This document shows, piece after piece, positions 34,887 to 45,299 of a stretch of DNA of 64,000 nt. Below the pieces are notes generated by a model. The model had not been told where the DNA came from and did no database searches. It worked only from the letters and a program-made list of their open reading frames with translations. The translations under genes were made by a program, and so were the position numbers. Origin of the DNA: Miscanthus floridulus (lineage: Eukaryota; Streptophyta; Magnoliopsida; Poales; Poaceae); NCBI RefSeq assembly GCF_019320115.1, contig NC_089598.1, positions 28,110,427-28,174,426 of the forward strand, read 5' to 3'. Positions within the stretch are counted from its first letter, which is position 1, and every line of letters begins with the position of its first letter.

Positions 34887-36084
34887 GGTGATTGATGACA
34901 ACATGACCAAAGCAAGCAAATGATAAGAATTTGAAGATTAAAAACTACCTACTTGCTAGGATGCAATGCAAAGGGCAAGGTTATAATATACTAATTGACA
35001 TATACCAATTAAAACTTTACTTAAAAGCTTGTCTTGCCCTTGCAAATGTCCCCATGTGATATTATGGATTAAAGCCTAGCTTTCTAAAAAAAATTATCCT
35101 ATTACTTAGACTAATCCATAATTCACTTTCCTCCCTTTCTCGGACAATTACTACTTGTAACTAAATGCTTGTCTTTGGTCCTTCAAATTCTCCCCCTTTG
35201 GCATCAAACACCCAAAAAGGAATACATAAGTAGCACAAGGGAGGGTCAAACTTTGTGAACCAAATGAAGGATTTGATTAGCATGGAATAGGTCACAAAAC
35301 TTGACTATCACATTATATAGACTAAGCTCCCCCTAAATTTATGCATACATATGATAAAAAGCAAAGCATATGCATAATTAGCAATTTAATGCACAAGAGA
35401 GGTTAATCTATATAATGCATGGAGAAAGCAAATAAATATCAAAGAGAGATCAACATGGTGATATCGGTTTAGAAATACCACATGTGAAAATCAATTTGAT
35501 TTCTACCAATTGAAGTATAATGCTTTCCTCCGGGGACTCCATTTTCCTTGCAATGAGACTACTACACACAAGATAAGCTTGAAAAGGTGTTAGTCTCAAA
35601 GCATCCAACTTGTAGATTAAGCTCCCCCTAACTTTGTGCACACAAGTGTTGAATACTTGTAAAATTTGTGCACATTGATTTAAGTATCAAAATACCACTT
35701 GAAAGATGATATTTTGGAGAGATTATCTACAATTTGGACTTTCGCACATATTAGATAAATAATTGTAAAACAAGCTATGTGTCGTGCTCCTAAACAATTT
35801 TAAACCATGTAGGTTTGCTCCAGGGGGTTGATAATGAAACCGAGCAAGCCTACCATATGTTATACCTATTGAATGCATGACAAAAGATTTAAGCATGTAA
35901 ATGCAAACATAGGCATGAAAGATAACTAGATGCTTTAAGAGTATATCAATTGAAAAACAATACCAATTGAAATGAATACTAATTGAAAGTAATGACATCT
36001 AGTTACCTAACATGGAAAGGGGAATTTGGGTCCATAGTATTCACTAACCTACTTGGCAATGACTTTGTCCATCATGATGCACCC
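34887..36084 (-). other. 3' noncoding region with extra purine tracts
   Basis: No ORF of note. On the minus strand GGGGGAG occurs at 35190-35196, 35327-35333 and 35622-35628. Multiple polypurine-like tracts near the 3' LTR are a reported Sirevirus trait, and the 40.8-51.1 kb element shows the same. Confidence 0.65.
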
Positions 36085-38290
36085 TCATGAAATGCACCCA
36101 AACTTTGTCAAGTCTCCAAATTCTCCGAAGTTCGATGGACTTCTCACTTCCCTTTCAGGGATCCAAACCTTCTTGGTGCTCTTCATGTTTGAAATGATTT
36201 CCTTTGGCACCCAAAAGCGTTTGACCCCATAGTTGGCTTGCTTGTTCACCTTGATGGCCACCACCTTGTCATTTTTCTTCTTCTTCAAGAGATAAGGTGT
36301 GGAGGCCTTCTTGTCCACCTTGTTGGTGTAGGTATTGGAGAGCTTGCTTGTTTGCTTTTTCTCCTTCTTCTTTGCTCCTCCCCCATTCTTCACCTTGCAC
36401 TCATAGGACTTGTGACCTTCCTTGTGGCACACGTAACAAACCACGGTTTGTCCTTCATCAAGCTTCTTCACTCCCTTGACGGTGTTATCTTGATGAAGTT
36501 GGGTTTGCTTCTCCTTGCCTTTCACTTGAGTCAAGTCCTTGGTGAGGCGAGCTACTTCTTGCTTGAGTTGCTCATTCTCCTTTGCAACCTCTTGTGTGCA
36601 TGTATCTACAACAACTTTCTCAACACAAACTTGGTTGCACAAAGGTGAGTCTAAACATAAATCATTACAAGAAGTAGAGGCATCCTTTTTAGACATGTTA
36701 AAGATAGAACTTTTCTTTTTAGATGCCTTGGTGGGGGTTGTGCTAATGGCTTCAAGATTAGCAACTTTATTAGTTAGCTCATCACAATGTTTGCATATGG
36801 TTTCATTTTAGCAAGCAAACTATTATATGCTTCTTGTGAGCTAGCTAACTTTTCTTTTAATTTTTCATTTTTCTTTAAGAGTTGCTCATCATTGATTGTG
36901 CATGCATTTGTTGTTGCACTAGTCTCAAGTTTCTCAATTTTAGTAGATAGTTCAACATTGAGATTAGCAAAGTTCTCATATTGTTCAAGCAAGGTTTTGT
37001 ATGCTTTTTGTGAATTATCTAGCTTTTCTTTTAAACTTTTGAGCTTCTTTTGTTGACTAGTGCAAGCTTTAGCATAATTAAGATTTTCTTGCACAAGTTC
37101 ATGATAAGAAGGCATATCATCATCACTCTCACTCTCACTAGAGGAAGAGCTTTCGTTACCTCATGCCATAAGGCACACACGAGAAGAGCTTGATGATGAG
37201 TGCTTGCGGCCTCGCCTCTTATGATGGGGTTCTTCTTCACTTGAAGAATCATCCCATGATCTTATTGATGTGAGGGCTTGGTTCTTGCATGCCTTCTTCT
37301 TTGTCTTGGGTGTGGGCTTGTTTGGACAAACTTCCACAAAGTGCCCCAACTCGCCGCATCCATAGCATCCTCTCTTTCTTTGCTCGTTTCTTTGATTAGT
37401 GAAAATGAGGTCTTGAATTTGGATGGGCACACCCTTGACATTGAGCCTTACGATCATCTTCTCCACCTTTTTGATAAGTTTGATTGATTCTTCATCAAGG
37501 TCGGAGGTGGAGGAGGAAGATTGATCATAATCACTTGATTCTTGTTCATCATCATCCTCATCTTCTTCTTCACTTGAGGAGCTTGAGCTTGAGCTTGAGC
37601 TTGACTCAACTTTCTTGCCCTTCATCTTTTCTTCTCGCTACAAGCAAGAGCTTTGCCTTTGCTTGATGAAGATGCTTCTCCTTGACCCATCTTACATGAC
37701 ATTTCAAATGCCACTAGCTTGCCAATGACAATGCCCGGGGTCATGGTGCTCAAGTTCTCCATGTTGTGAAGGATGGTGATGATGCTTGCATATTTCTTTT
37801 GTGGTAGAACGGAGATGATCTTCCTCATGATGTCTACATCATCTAGCTTTAATAATCCTATTGAATGGAGCTCATTGATAATTAGATTCAATCGAGAATA
37901 CATATCACGAACAAGCTCATCATCATTCATAGCAAAGGAATCATAATTTTGCTTAGCTAGACAATATTTTTGCTCACGGACATTACTTGTGCCTTCATGG
38001 AGCTCTTGGAGTTTTAACCAAATTTCATGTGCCATATTTAAGGTGAACACTTGGTTAAACACATCCATGCTAAATGATTCAAACAAGCAATTCTTAGCTC
38101 TAGCATTAAAATGCATTTCTTTTTCGTCACTCTTTGTTGGCTTTTCGAAATTCTTAATGGGTTTTATCCCATCACGAGTGACTCTCCATACACCTAAATC
38201 AACCGCCTCAAGGTGGCAAGCCATTCTAGCCTTATAGTAGAGGAAGTTAGTGCCATCAAATTGTGGAGGCCTAGCGGGTATCGATCCCAA
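36085..38290 (-). pseudogene. gag: Sirevirus-type gag of the gag-only element
   Basis: Structural protein for virus-like particles and RNA packaging. The start is taken at MGSIPARPPQFDGTNFLYYK, just after the PBS. Domains in order: UBN2-like gag core (38290-37622, with FDGTNF, IWLKLQELHEGT and YSRLN motifs), a Ser/Glu/Asp-rich linker (37625-37500), zinc knuckle 1 CYGCGELGHFVEVC (37326-37367), coiled-coil (37115-36774), zinc knuckle 2 CYVCHKEGHKSYEC (36397-36438), and a C-terminal WVPKEIISNM...KVWIPE motif. Breaks: a frameshift at about 37622-37625, a TGA at 37161-37163 (CGA-to-TGA, a CpG transition) and a frameshift near 36800. Both knuckles are intact. The layout equals that of the Sirevirus Gag at 42737, so this Gag was once functional. 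Confidence 0.85.
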
Positions 38291-38352
38291 CCACTCTACA
38301 ATAGCGTCGGCTCAACGGCGGTTAAGCCAAAGGTCTAAATATGAGCCAACCG

Positions 38353-38364
38353 GCTCTGATACCA
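38353..38364 (-). other. Primer-binding site of the gag-only element
   Basis: Minus strand TGGTATCAGAGC, 2 bases after the LTR end, identical to the PBS of the Sirevirus at 42679 (initiator-Met tRNA type). Confidence 0.85.
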
Positions 38365-38366
38365 AT

Positions 38367-39817
38367 TGAAGGGACCGTGATGCCTAAGAGGAGGGGTGAA
38401 TTAGGTAACTTAAAAATTCTAACTCTAAACTATGGCATCTTTTTCTCACCCTAGCAAAACCTATACAATAGATAAACTATCTAGATGTGCAACTATGGTT
38501 TTGCTAGTGTGTTACTATCTCTACTGCAAACATAGTAAAGTAATCAATGTAAATGCGGAAGCTAAAGAGCATGGTAGAGATATGCAAACTCCCATCGACG
38601 ACTCCGGTATTTTTACCAAGGTATTGAGAAGCGCGCAAGCTTCCCCCTAGTCCTCGTTGGAGCCCCTCGCAAGGAATCCCTCGCAAGGGCCAAGCTCCCG
38701 GTCGGGTAACTCCATGGATAGCCTTAGGCCTTCCCCACTGTGCAAGTGGGTCTCTGACATGCCTTCTGGTAAGCCTCTCCTGGATGCTCCCTGTCGTCTT
38801 CACTATCAAGCTTCCGACTGAAACGCCGTGGGCCTTGTTCCCTCCTGGTACACGGTGGCGGCCACACCACAAACACGGTTGGTGTGATCTCACAAGACTT
38901 CAAGCCCCTCCAATGTACAACAATAGTGCGCGCAAGCACCTGAGTGGTAATAGGTATGCAAACCTCACTAAACACTAGGCCTAAACCTAGAGCAAGCGCA
39001 TAAGCGGTGGTCTAATCAACCTAAGCACTTCGCAAAGCACCTACGCTAATCACCTGATGAATCACTAAGCATTATGCAAGTGGAAATCACTAAAGTGGTG
39101 TATCAACACCCTTGGTATGTTTCCTCAGGCTCCACACTTCTCAAATGGCCGGTTGGGGGTTGTATTTATAAGCCCCACTGAGAAAGTAGCCGTTGGGGTC
39201 GAATTCCCATGAAACTGCTACTGACCGGACGCTGAATCATCCTTAACTAGACACGTCTGGTCGTCCTGATCATTGAGCCAGCAATATACTAATCAGACGC
39301 TGGCTAGCGTCCGGTCGCCTGCCACCGACGCGTCCGGTCACAGATTTGCCGCTCTAGAACCTCTCTGTACTCGATCGACATTGCTTCCCTGCGTCCGGTC
39401 AGTTCGCCGCCCGTGTTCGGTCGTCCCGACTGTAGAGCCACCGGTCCAGCGTTTGGTTGTCCCAACTGCAGAGCTACCGGTCCAGCAGTCCGGTTGTCCT
39501 CGACTACCGAGCCACCAGCGTCCGGTCCAGCGTCCGGTCGCCTCTATGAGCTTCGTTTCTTCAGTGATCTTGCGTACGGCTTGGTTTCAATCTTCGTGCT
39601 TGGACTTTGCTTGATATCTTAGGTCTTCTCTTGTGCTTCTAAGGTCTTTCTTAAGGTGTTGATCATCGAATCACCACATCGCATTCGTCCAAGTCACGTC
39701 TTGCACCCTATTGAACTACAAAATAAACACTTGCAAATTCATTAGTCCAATTTGGTTGTGTTGGTCATCAAACACCAAAATCCAAAGTAAATGGGCCAAG
39801 GGTCCATTTTCCTTACA
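38367..39817 (-). repeat. 5' LTR of gag-only element, 1451 bp
   Basis: Partner of 33421-34872. The element promoter should lie here: TATAAATA on the minus strand at 39163-39170, with the CpG-rich palindrome block at about 39210-39540 immediately upstream. Confidence 0.88.
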
Positions 39818-40402
39818 TACTTGATTTTTTACATGCACATATATAATTATATGTATTTTTTTTAAAAAAGTATAAAACCGTTCAGACCGTTTAACTTCGT
39901 TTAAACACTATGTAAACAACCTAAACGCTAAACGAAGGGCGACCGTGTAAAGACCGTTTACCATTTAGGAAAACATTGGTTTCATCACAACTATCGCAGT
40001 AGAGCTACAGCTCAATTCTAGTACCAAACACTACTATAGAATAAACAATCACTGCCGGCTCTATCACTACCGGAATTTTAAAACCGACACTGATTGACCT
40101 ATCACTGCCGGTACGTAAGGGAAAAGTCTGTCACTGTCGGATTTTCGTACCAACCGGTAGTGATGGATATTATCACTGCCGGTTGGTAATACAACCCAGC
40201 AGTAATGTCTATCACTGTCGGTTGAATTACCAAATCGGCACTGATCCATAGTCTCAAACCCGAAAATTTTATCCATCCCGGTTAACTCCGCACGTTCCTC
40301 TCTTACTCTCTCTCCTGGATATTATCGCTTTGCTCCTCCCAACTCCCAAGACCGTCTACTCCTCCCCAGATCTCCCCACGCCTCCACACAACGGCAGCCC
40401 GA

Positions 40403-40620
40403 CGCGGCTCGGCGGTCAGCACGGATCCACCCCAGCATGGGCACGAGGCCGTCGGGTGCAGTCGGGTGGGGACCGGCATAAGAGCAGCCACGCGGCTCGG
40501 CGCGCGGATCCACCCTGGCGTGGGCACGAGGCCGCCGCGGGCACGGTCATGTGGGGATCGGTGTAAGCACGGCCGCTCGGCTCGTTGTGAATCCACCCCC
40601 GCGCAGGCATGACTCACGGT
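40403..40620 (+). repeat. GC-rich tandem repeat inside the CACTA element
   Basis: Three degenerate ~85-90 bp units, each starting CGGCTCGG/CGGCTCG and containing GGATCCACCC-like and GGGCACGAGGCCG-like motifs. Confidence 0.65.
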
Positions 40621-40797
40621 GTTCTCTCTTTTCTCGCTCTTCTCTCCCCGACAATCTCCCTTCCCGGTGCTCTCTCCTCTCTCTCACACACACTGTCTCC
40701 TCAGATCTATCATCATAGGGGCGGTGACTAGAAGCGCGACCTCAGATCTAGCGTTGGAGAGGCTTGGCCTGGCCGCCGGCATCTCCACTCTCCCCCT

Positions 40798-42676
40798 TGA
40801 AAGCTCTAGTTTGGTTTTGGTTAATTGATGAAACACTAAGTGCTAACCTAGTTTATCAAGATGATTATGAGATAGGTAGCACTACTCCAAGTGATGAAGC
40901 AATGACGAAGATCATGACAATGGTGATAGCATGGTGATGATCAAATGCTTGAACTTGGAAAAGAAGAAAGAGAAAAACAAAAGGCTCAAGGCAAAGGTAT
41001 AAAATGTAGGAGCCATTTTGTTTTAGTGATCAAGACACTTAGTGAGTGTGATCACATTTAGGATAGATAGCCGTACTATTAAGAGGAGTGAAACTCATAT
41101 CGGAATGCGGTTATCAAAGTGCCACTAGATGCTCTAACTCATTGCATATGCATTTAGGATCTAGTGGAGTGCTAACACCCTTGAAAATATTTGTGAAAAT
41201 ATGCTAACACATGTGCACAAGGTGTTTGCAGGGTTGAGATTCGGCGCTTTTGAAAAAATGAAATGTCTATTTTCTATTACGCCGGATGCAAAATTCTTGG
41301 TGGTTGGCACACTTGAGCAAGGGTGAAGAAGTTAGAGTTGAAATGGAGTTGGTCAAAATGATGCTGGCGTCGGTCTACTGACTAGACGCTGGGTCACTCA
41401 ACGACCGAACGCTGAAAGGCTACATCCGATCGAGCTGTTAGATGGCACAGTTGCTAGGGTTGAGCACCAGACGCTGGTCTACGTCCGGTCAAGGTGGACC
41501 GGATGCGTTCGGTCGAAAAAACATGCCTCGGGGAGCTTACTAGAAACGACCGAACGCTGGGGCTTCAGCGTCTGGTCAGCTTCGTAGCCGTTGAAATCTG
41601 ACGAATAGCATTTGAAGCTGGTGACACGTGGCGTCCATTTGGTGACCGGACGCTGAGGGCCAGCATCCGGTCGGTATGACCGGAGCGTCTGGTCAGAGCG
41701 TGGTTTGCCCAGTGAAGGGGTACAACGGCTCTATTTGATGGGGGCTCTATTTATAGCCCCATGGCTGGCTCAAGGGACATCTCTTGCACATTTTCATTGA
41801 CATAACAACCTTGTGAGCTTAGCCAAAGCCCTCTCACTCATCTCCATCATTGATCCATCATCATTGTGAGATTGGGAGAGAATCCAAGTGCATTGCTTGA
41901 GTGATTGCATCTAGAGGCACTTGGTATTCATGTTGCGCTGCGGATTTCGCTTGTTTCTCTTGGTGGTTGCCACCACCTAGACGGTTGGAGCAGCGGTGGA
42001 GGATCGGCACGAGTTGGTGATTGTTCATGGCCGTCTCTGGTGATTGTGAGGGGAGTTGTACCTTCCCCAGCAGAGCGCCGAAAGGTAACTCTAGTAAATT
42101 GCTCATGTCATTGAGTTACCTCACTTATGGGTCGGTTCTTGCAGTGTCCAATCATGTGGACGAGGTTTGTGAAACACCTCTTAGCCGCCGAACCACCAAG
42201 TGTTGGTCAACACAACGGGGACGTAGCGTGTTGGCAAGCACGTAAACCTTGGGAGAAAATCGATTGTCTCTCTTCTTTGGCATTCTCCCGGTGATTGGCT
42301 ATATATTCATCTTGTGATTGGTTCATCCCCTACACGTCAGTATAATCACTCTACTCACTCATTTACATTCTTGCAAACTAGTTGATACAAGCTCTTTAGT
42401 GTAATTAGAATTGAGAGCTTGCTTTATTATTTACATTCATCTAGTTGAGCTCTTTAGAGTAGCAAGGTTGAGAGCTCTTAGTGAGTAATTACATAGCAAG
42501 TTTGCGTGCCTAAGTATTCATTGCAACTAGAATTGTTGGATAGGTGGCTTGCAACCCTTGTAGAGCTAGAGCAAGTTTGCATTACGCTATTTGTCATACT
42601 AATCAAATTGCTCTAGTTGATTTGTAGATTTTTAAATAGGCTATTCACCCCCCTCTAGCTATATTAGGACCTTTCA
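40798..42676 (+). repeat. 5' LTR of the Sirevirus, 1879 bp
   Basis: TGAAAGCTCTAG to GGACCTTTCA. TATA-like CTATTTATAG at 41747-41756, directly downstream of the CpG palindrome block (about 41370-41700). It is 25 bp shorter than the 3' LTR, chiefly because one GCGTCCGGTCAG-bounded unit near 41570 is missing. Confidence 0.93.
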
Positions 42677-42678
42677 AG

Positions 42679-42690
42679 TGGTATCAGAGC
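42679..42690 (+). other. Primer-binding site
   Basis: TGGTATCAGAGC, 2 bases after the 5' LTR, complementary to the 3' end of initiator-Met tRNA. Confidence 0.92.
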
Positions 42691-42736
42691 CATGGTCACC
42701 GTTTGATTGAAGGCTTAACAACCTCGGTGTCAAATT

Positions 42737-44821
42737 ATGGCTCAAGTTGTGTTCAACCATGTGGGGGGCAAACCACCATTCTTTGATGGCACAAGCTATG
42801 ATTATTGGAAGAGAAAGATAAGTGTGTATCTTGGTTCAATCAATGATCAAGTATGGGATGTAACCGAGAATGATTATGCTATCATTAATCCCGATAATCC
42901 CACCAACCAAGATAAGTCTAACAAGCAATGCAATACAATGGCTCTCAACACCCTATACAATGCCCTTGATCCAAAGGTGTTTGAGCAAATCAAGGATTGT
43001 GAAAGAGCAAATGAAGTGTGGAGGAGATTGGAGGAAACCTATGAGGGCACACCAGAGGTGAAGAGTGCCAAGTTATATATTCTCAAGGACAAGTTGATAG
43101 GTTTCAAGATGAAAGATGATGAGAGCATACCGGAGATGTTCCATCGCTTGCAAGTCATTGTCAATGATTTGAAGGCTTTGGGAGAAAAGATCAAGAATGA
43201 TGATGTCTCTCATCGGTTCTTGATGAGTCTACCTCCAAGGTTTGAAATGTTGAGAATGCTAATCATAAGAGGAGGATTAAAGGAGATCACCCCCAACCAA
43301 GTACTAGGTGAAGTCATGACACAAGAGACATACCATGTGGAAAGGGAGGGGGATGACAAGGAGGACAAGAAGGAAGATGAGGACAAGAAGAAGAAGAGTG
43401 TAGCATTCAAGGCTAGCTCATCATCATACAAGAACAAGGGCAAGTCAAAGAAAGAGTCAAGTGATGATGAGGATCTTAGTGATATTGATGATGAAGCTAT
43501 GGCTCTCTTTGTGCGCAAGATGGGCAAGTTCATGAAGAAGAAAGGCTATGGTGCAAGAAAAAGAAGAGATCATACCAAGAGCAAAGAATATGTGAGAAGA
43601 TGCTATAATTGCAAGAGTCCCGATCATGTGGTAGCCAATTGTACTTACAATAGTGACAATGATGAAGATGAGAAGAACAAACACAAGAAGGACAAGAAAG
43701 AAAAGAAGGAGAAGAGGGAGAAGAGAATGACCTTCCAAAAGAAGAAGAAGGGTGGAGGATATGTAGTCACTTGGGATAGTGATGGCTCTTCAGATAGTGA
43801 TAGCTCTAGTGATGATGACAAGAAGTCTATCAAGAGAGCACTAGCAAGCATCGCCATCAACAACAAGCCCTCCATCTTTGACACTTCATCAACATGCCTC
43901 ATGGCAAAGCCTACTAAGGTAAAATATGATGAGAGTGATGATGAATGTGAAAGTGATGCTTGTAGGAGTGATGATGAGGATGAGGAGTACTCCAAGGAGG
44001 AGCTCTTGGACATGTGTGAGCAAGTGCACGCTTGTAATGAGATGAAGAGAAAGGAGTGCAAAGAATTGCGCAAGAAAGTAAAATTTCTTGAGCAATCCTT
44101 TGATGAGCTCAATGCCACTCATGAGGGGCTAGTGAATGCCCATGAGAAGCTTGGCAAAGCTCACTCTAAGCTTGAAAAGGCTCACTCCTCTCTCATTGAG
44201 CAAGTCAAGAAGGAGGAAGCCAAGAAGGAGCAAGTGATAGTAACATGTGATGTGGGACTAACATGTGATCTTATTGATGAATCTTTTCATGAACCCATTA
44301 TTGTTGCTCCCACTAACACTTCTTGTAGCACAACCATTACCACTCCACCTATGAATGATACATCACTAATGGTGGAAAATGAAACCCTCAAGAAGGAGGT
44401 GAATGAGCTCACTCGTGCCTTAGGCAATGCCTATGGTGGAGATGCCCGCTTGCTAAAGTGCTTAGGTAGCCAAAGGTTTTCTCTCAATAAAGAGGGATTA
44501 GGCTACACTCCCAAGAAAGGCAAGGCGGCCTTTGTCACTCCAAAAGCTAGCTTTGTGAAGGGCAATGGTCGGTTTTGCAATAGATGCAAGCAAGTTGGGC
44601 ATGTAGAGCAATATTGCAAAACTAACAAGAACAAGCTTCCTAATGTATCCTCAATCAAATTTGATTCTTGTTACATGCTTTATAAGGGTGCCAAATGTGT
44701 AAAGGCTAAGTTCATTGGTACACCAATTGTGGGCCCAAGGAAGAAGGCCATTTGGGTACCAAAGTCCTTGGTGACTAACCTACAAGGACCCAAGCAAGTT
44801 TGGGTACCTAAAAAGAATTGA
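42737..44821 (+). CDS. gag: Sirevirus Gag polyprotein, 694 aa, intact frame
   Basis: Forms the particle shell and binds element RNA in the cytoplasm. The ATG at 42737 is the first after the PBS and opens MAQVVFNHVGGKPPFFDG. A UBN2-like gag core spans roughly residues 10-200 (FDGTSYDYWK, VWRRLEETYEGT, MFHRLQVI). A Lys/Asp/Glu-rich stretch precedes zinc knuckle 1, CYNCKSPDHVVANC (residues 289-302). Then come Ser/Asp-rich tracts, a long coiled-coil (about residues 425-500) and zinc knuckle 2, CNRCKQVGHVEQYC (residues 614-627). The C-terminus ends VWVPKKN. The whole frame is open, unlike the two other gag copies in the window. Pol lies in a different (+1) frame that opens at 44835, so Pol expression needs frameshifting, reinitiation or splicing. 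Confidence 0.93.
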   Translation: MAQVVFNHVGGKPPFFDGTSYDYWKRKISVYLGSINDQVWDVTENDYAIINPDNPTNQDKSNKQCNTMALNTLYNALDPKVFEQIKDCERANEVWRRLEETYEGTPEVKSAKLYILKDKLIGFKMKDDESIPEMFHRLQVIVNDLKALGEKIKNDDVSHRFLMSLPPRFEMLRMLIIRGGLKEITPNQVLGEVMTQETYHVEREGDDKEDKKEDEDKKKKSVAFKASSSSYKNKGKSKKESSDDEDLSDIDDEAMALFVRKMGKFMKKKGYGARKRRDHTKSKEYVRRCYNCKSPDHVVANCTYNSDNDEDEKNKHKKDKKEKKEKREKRMTFQKKKKGGGYVVTWDSDGSSDSDSSSDDDKKSIKRALASIAINNKPSIFDTSSTCLMAKPTKVKYDESDDECESDACRSDDEDEEYSKEELLDMCEQVHACNEMKRKECKELRKKVKFLEQSFDELNATHEGLVNAHEKLGKAHSKLEKAHSSLIEQVKKEEAKKEQVIVTCDVGLTCDLIDESFHEPIIVAPTNTSCSTTITTPPMNDTSLMVENETLKKEVNELTRALGNAYGGDARLLKCLGSQRFSLNKEGLGYTPKKGKAAFVTPKASFVKGNGRFCNRCKQVGHVEQYCKTNKNKLPNVSSIKFDSCYMLYKGAKCVKAKFIGTPIVGPRKKAIWVPKSLVTNLQGPKQVWVPKKN

Positions 44822-44834
44822 TCTTCTTTTGTAG

Positions 44835-45299
44835 GTAAATTATAAAGCCGGAGGAAGGTATTGGGTGCTTGATAGTGGGTGCACACAACACATGACCGGT
44901 GATTCAAGAATATTCAATTCAATCAATGAAAGCAAGAGCAATGGGATTGATAGTATCACATTTGGTGACAATGGCAAAGGCAAGGTCAAAGGGCTTGGTA
45001 AGATTGCAATATCCAATGACTTGAGCATTTCCAATGTGCTACTAGTAGAGAGCTTGAACTTCAACCTATTGTTGGTAGCTCAATTGTGTGATCTTGGTTT
45101 TAAATGCATATTTGGTGTGGATGATGTAGAGATCATAAGTGTAGATGGCTCTAACTTGATATTCAAAGGATTTAGATATGAGAATCTATACTTAGTTGAT
45201 TTCAATGCTAGAGAAGCTCAATTGTCAACATGTTTGATCACTAAGTCTAGCATGGGTTGGTTATGGCATAGAAGGCTTGGTCATGTTGGAATGAAATAA
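44835..45299 (+). pseudogene. pol: Sirevirus pol part 1: aspartic protease and GAG-pre-integrase
   Basis: The pol frame opens at 44835 after TAG at 44832-44834 and soon shows WVLDSGCTQHMTG, with the catalytic Asp-Ser-Gly at 44871-44879. Copia protease cleaves Gag and Pol. The sequence continues through FNLLLVAQLCDLGF to LWHRRLGHVGMK, the His-containing half of the integrase HHCC zinc domain, and stops at TAA 45297-45299. The same frame resumes directly at 45300, so this is a premature stop inside pol, best explained by CAA-to-TAA. No ATG is required here, because Pol is made as part of a Gag-Pol product. Confidence 0.88.

Larger units (their letters stand above)
33421..39817 (-). mobile_element. 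Gag-only (TR-GAG-like) Sirevirus-related LTR retrotransposon
   Basis: Complete minus-strand element of 6397 bp with perfect TSD TACTT (33416-33420 and 39818-39822). In element orientation: 5' LTR (39817-38367), PBS, gag (38290-36085), 1.2 kb noncoding DNA with GGGGGAG tracts, polypurine tract, 3' LTR (34872-33421). No protease, integrase, RT or RNase H motif occurs between gag and the 3' LTR. Gag closes with the WVPK...VWIPE motif that also closes Sirevirus Gag, and the 3' noncoding region follows directly, so pol is absent as a block. Mobilisation would have required pol proteins from another element. Confidence 0.88.
33016..39978. mobile_element. Small non-autonomous hAT (~560 bp net) split by an LTR element
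   Basis: Ends CAGTGTTCACCTAAACGG and CCATTTAGGAAAACATTG. Perfect 8 bp TSD GTTTCATC (33008-33015 and 39979-39986), diagnostic of hAT. Both subterminal regions carry many copies of TAAACGG or its complement, about a dozen between 33027 and 33230. No transposase. The LTR element at 33421-39817 inserted into it. Confidence 0.88.

Noticed and set aside
43889..44122. Hydrophobic minus-strand ORFs opposite Gag, looking like membrane proteins
   Set aside because: They are antisense shadows of the Asp/Glu/Lys-rich Gag coding sequence.
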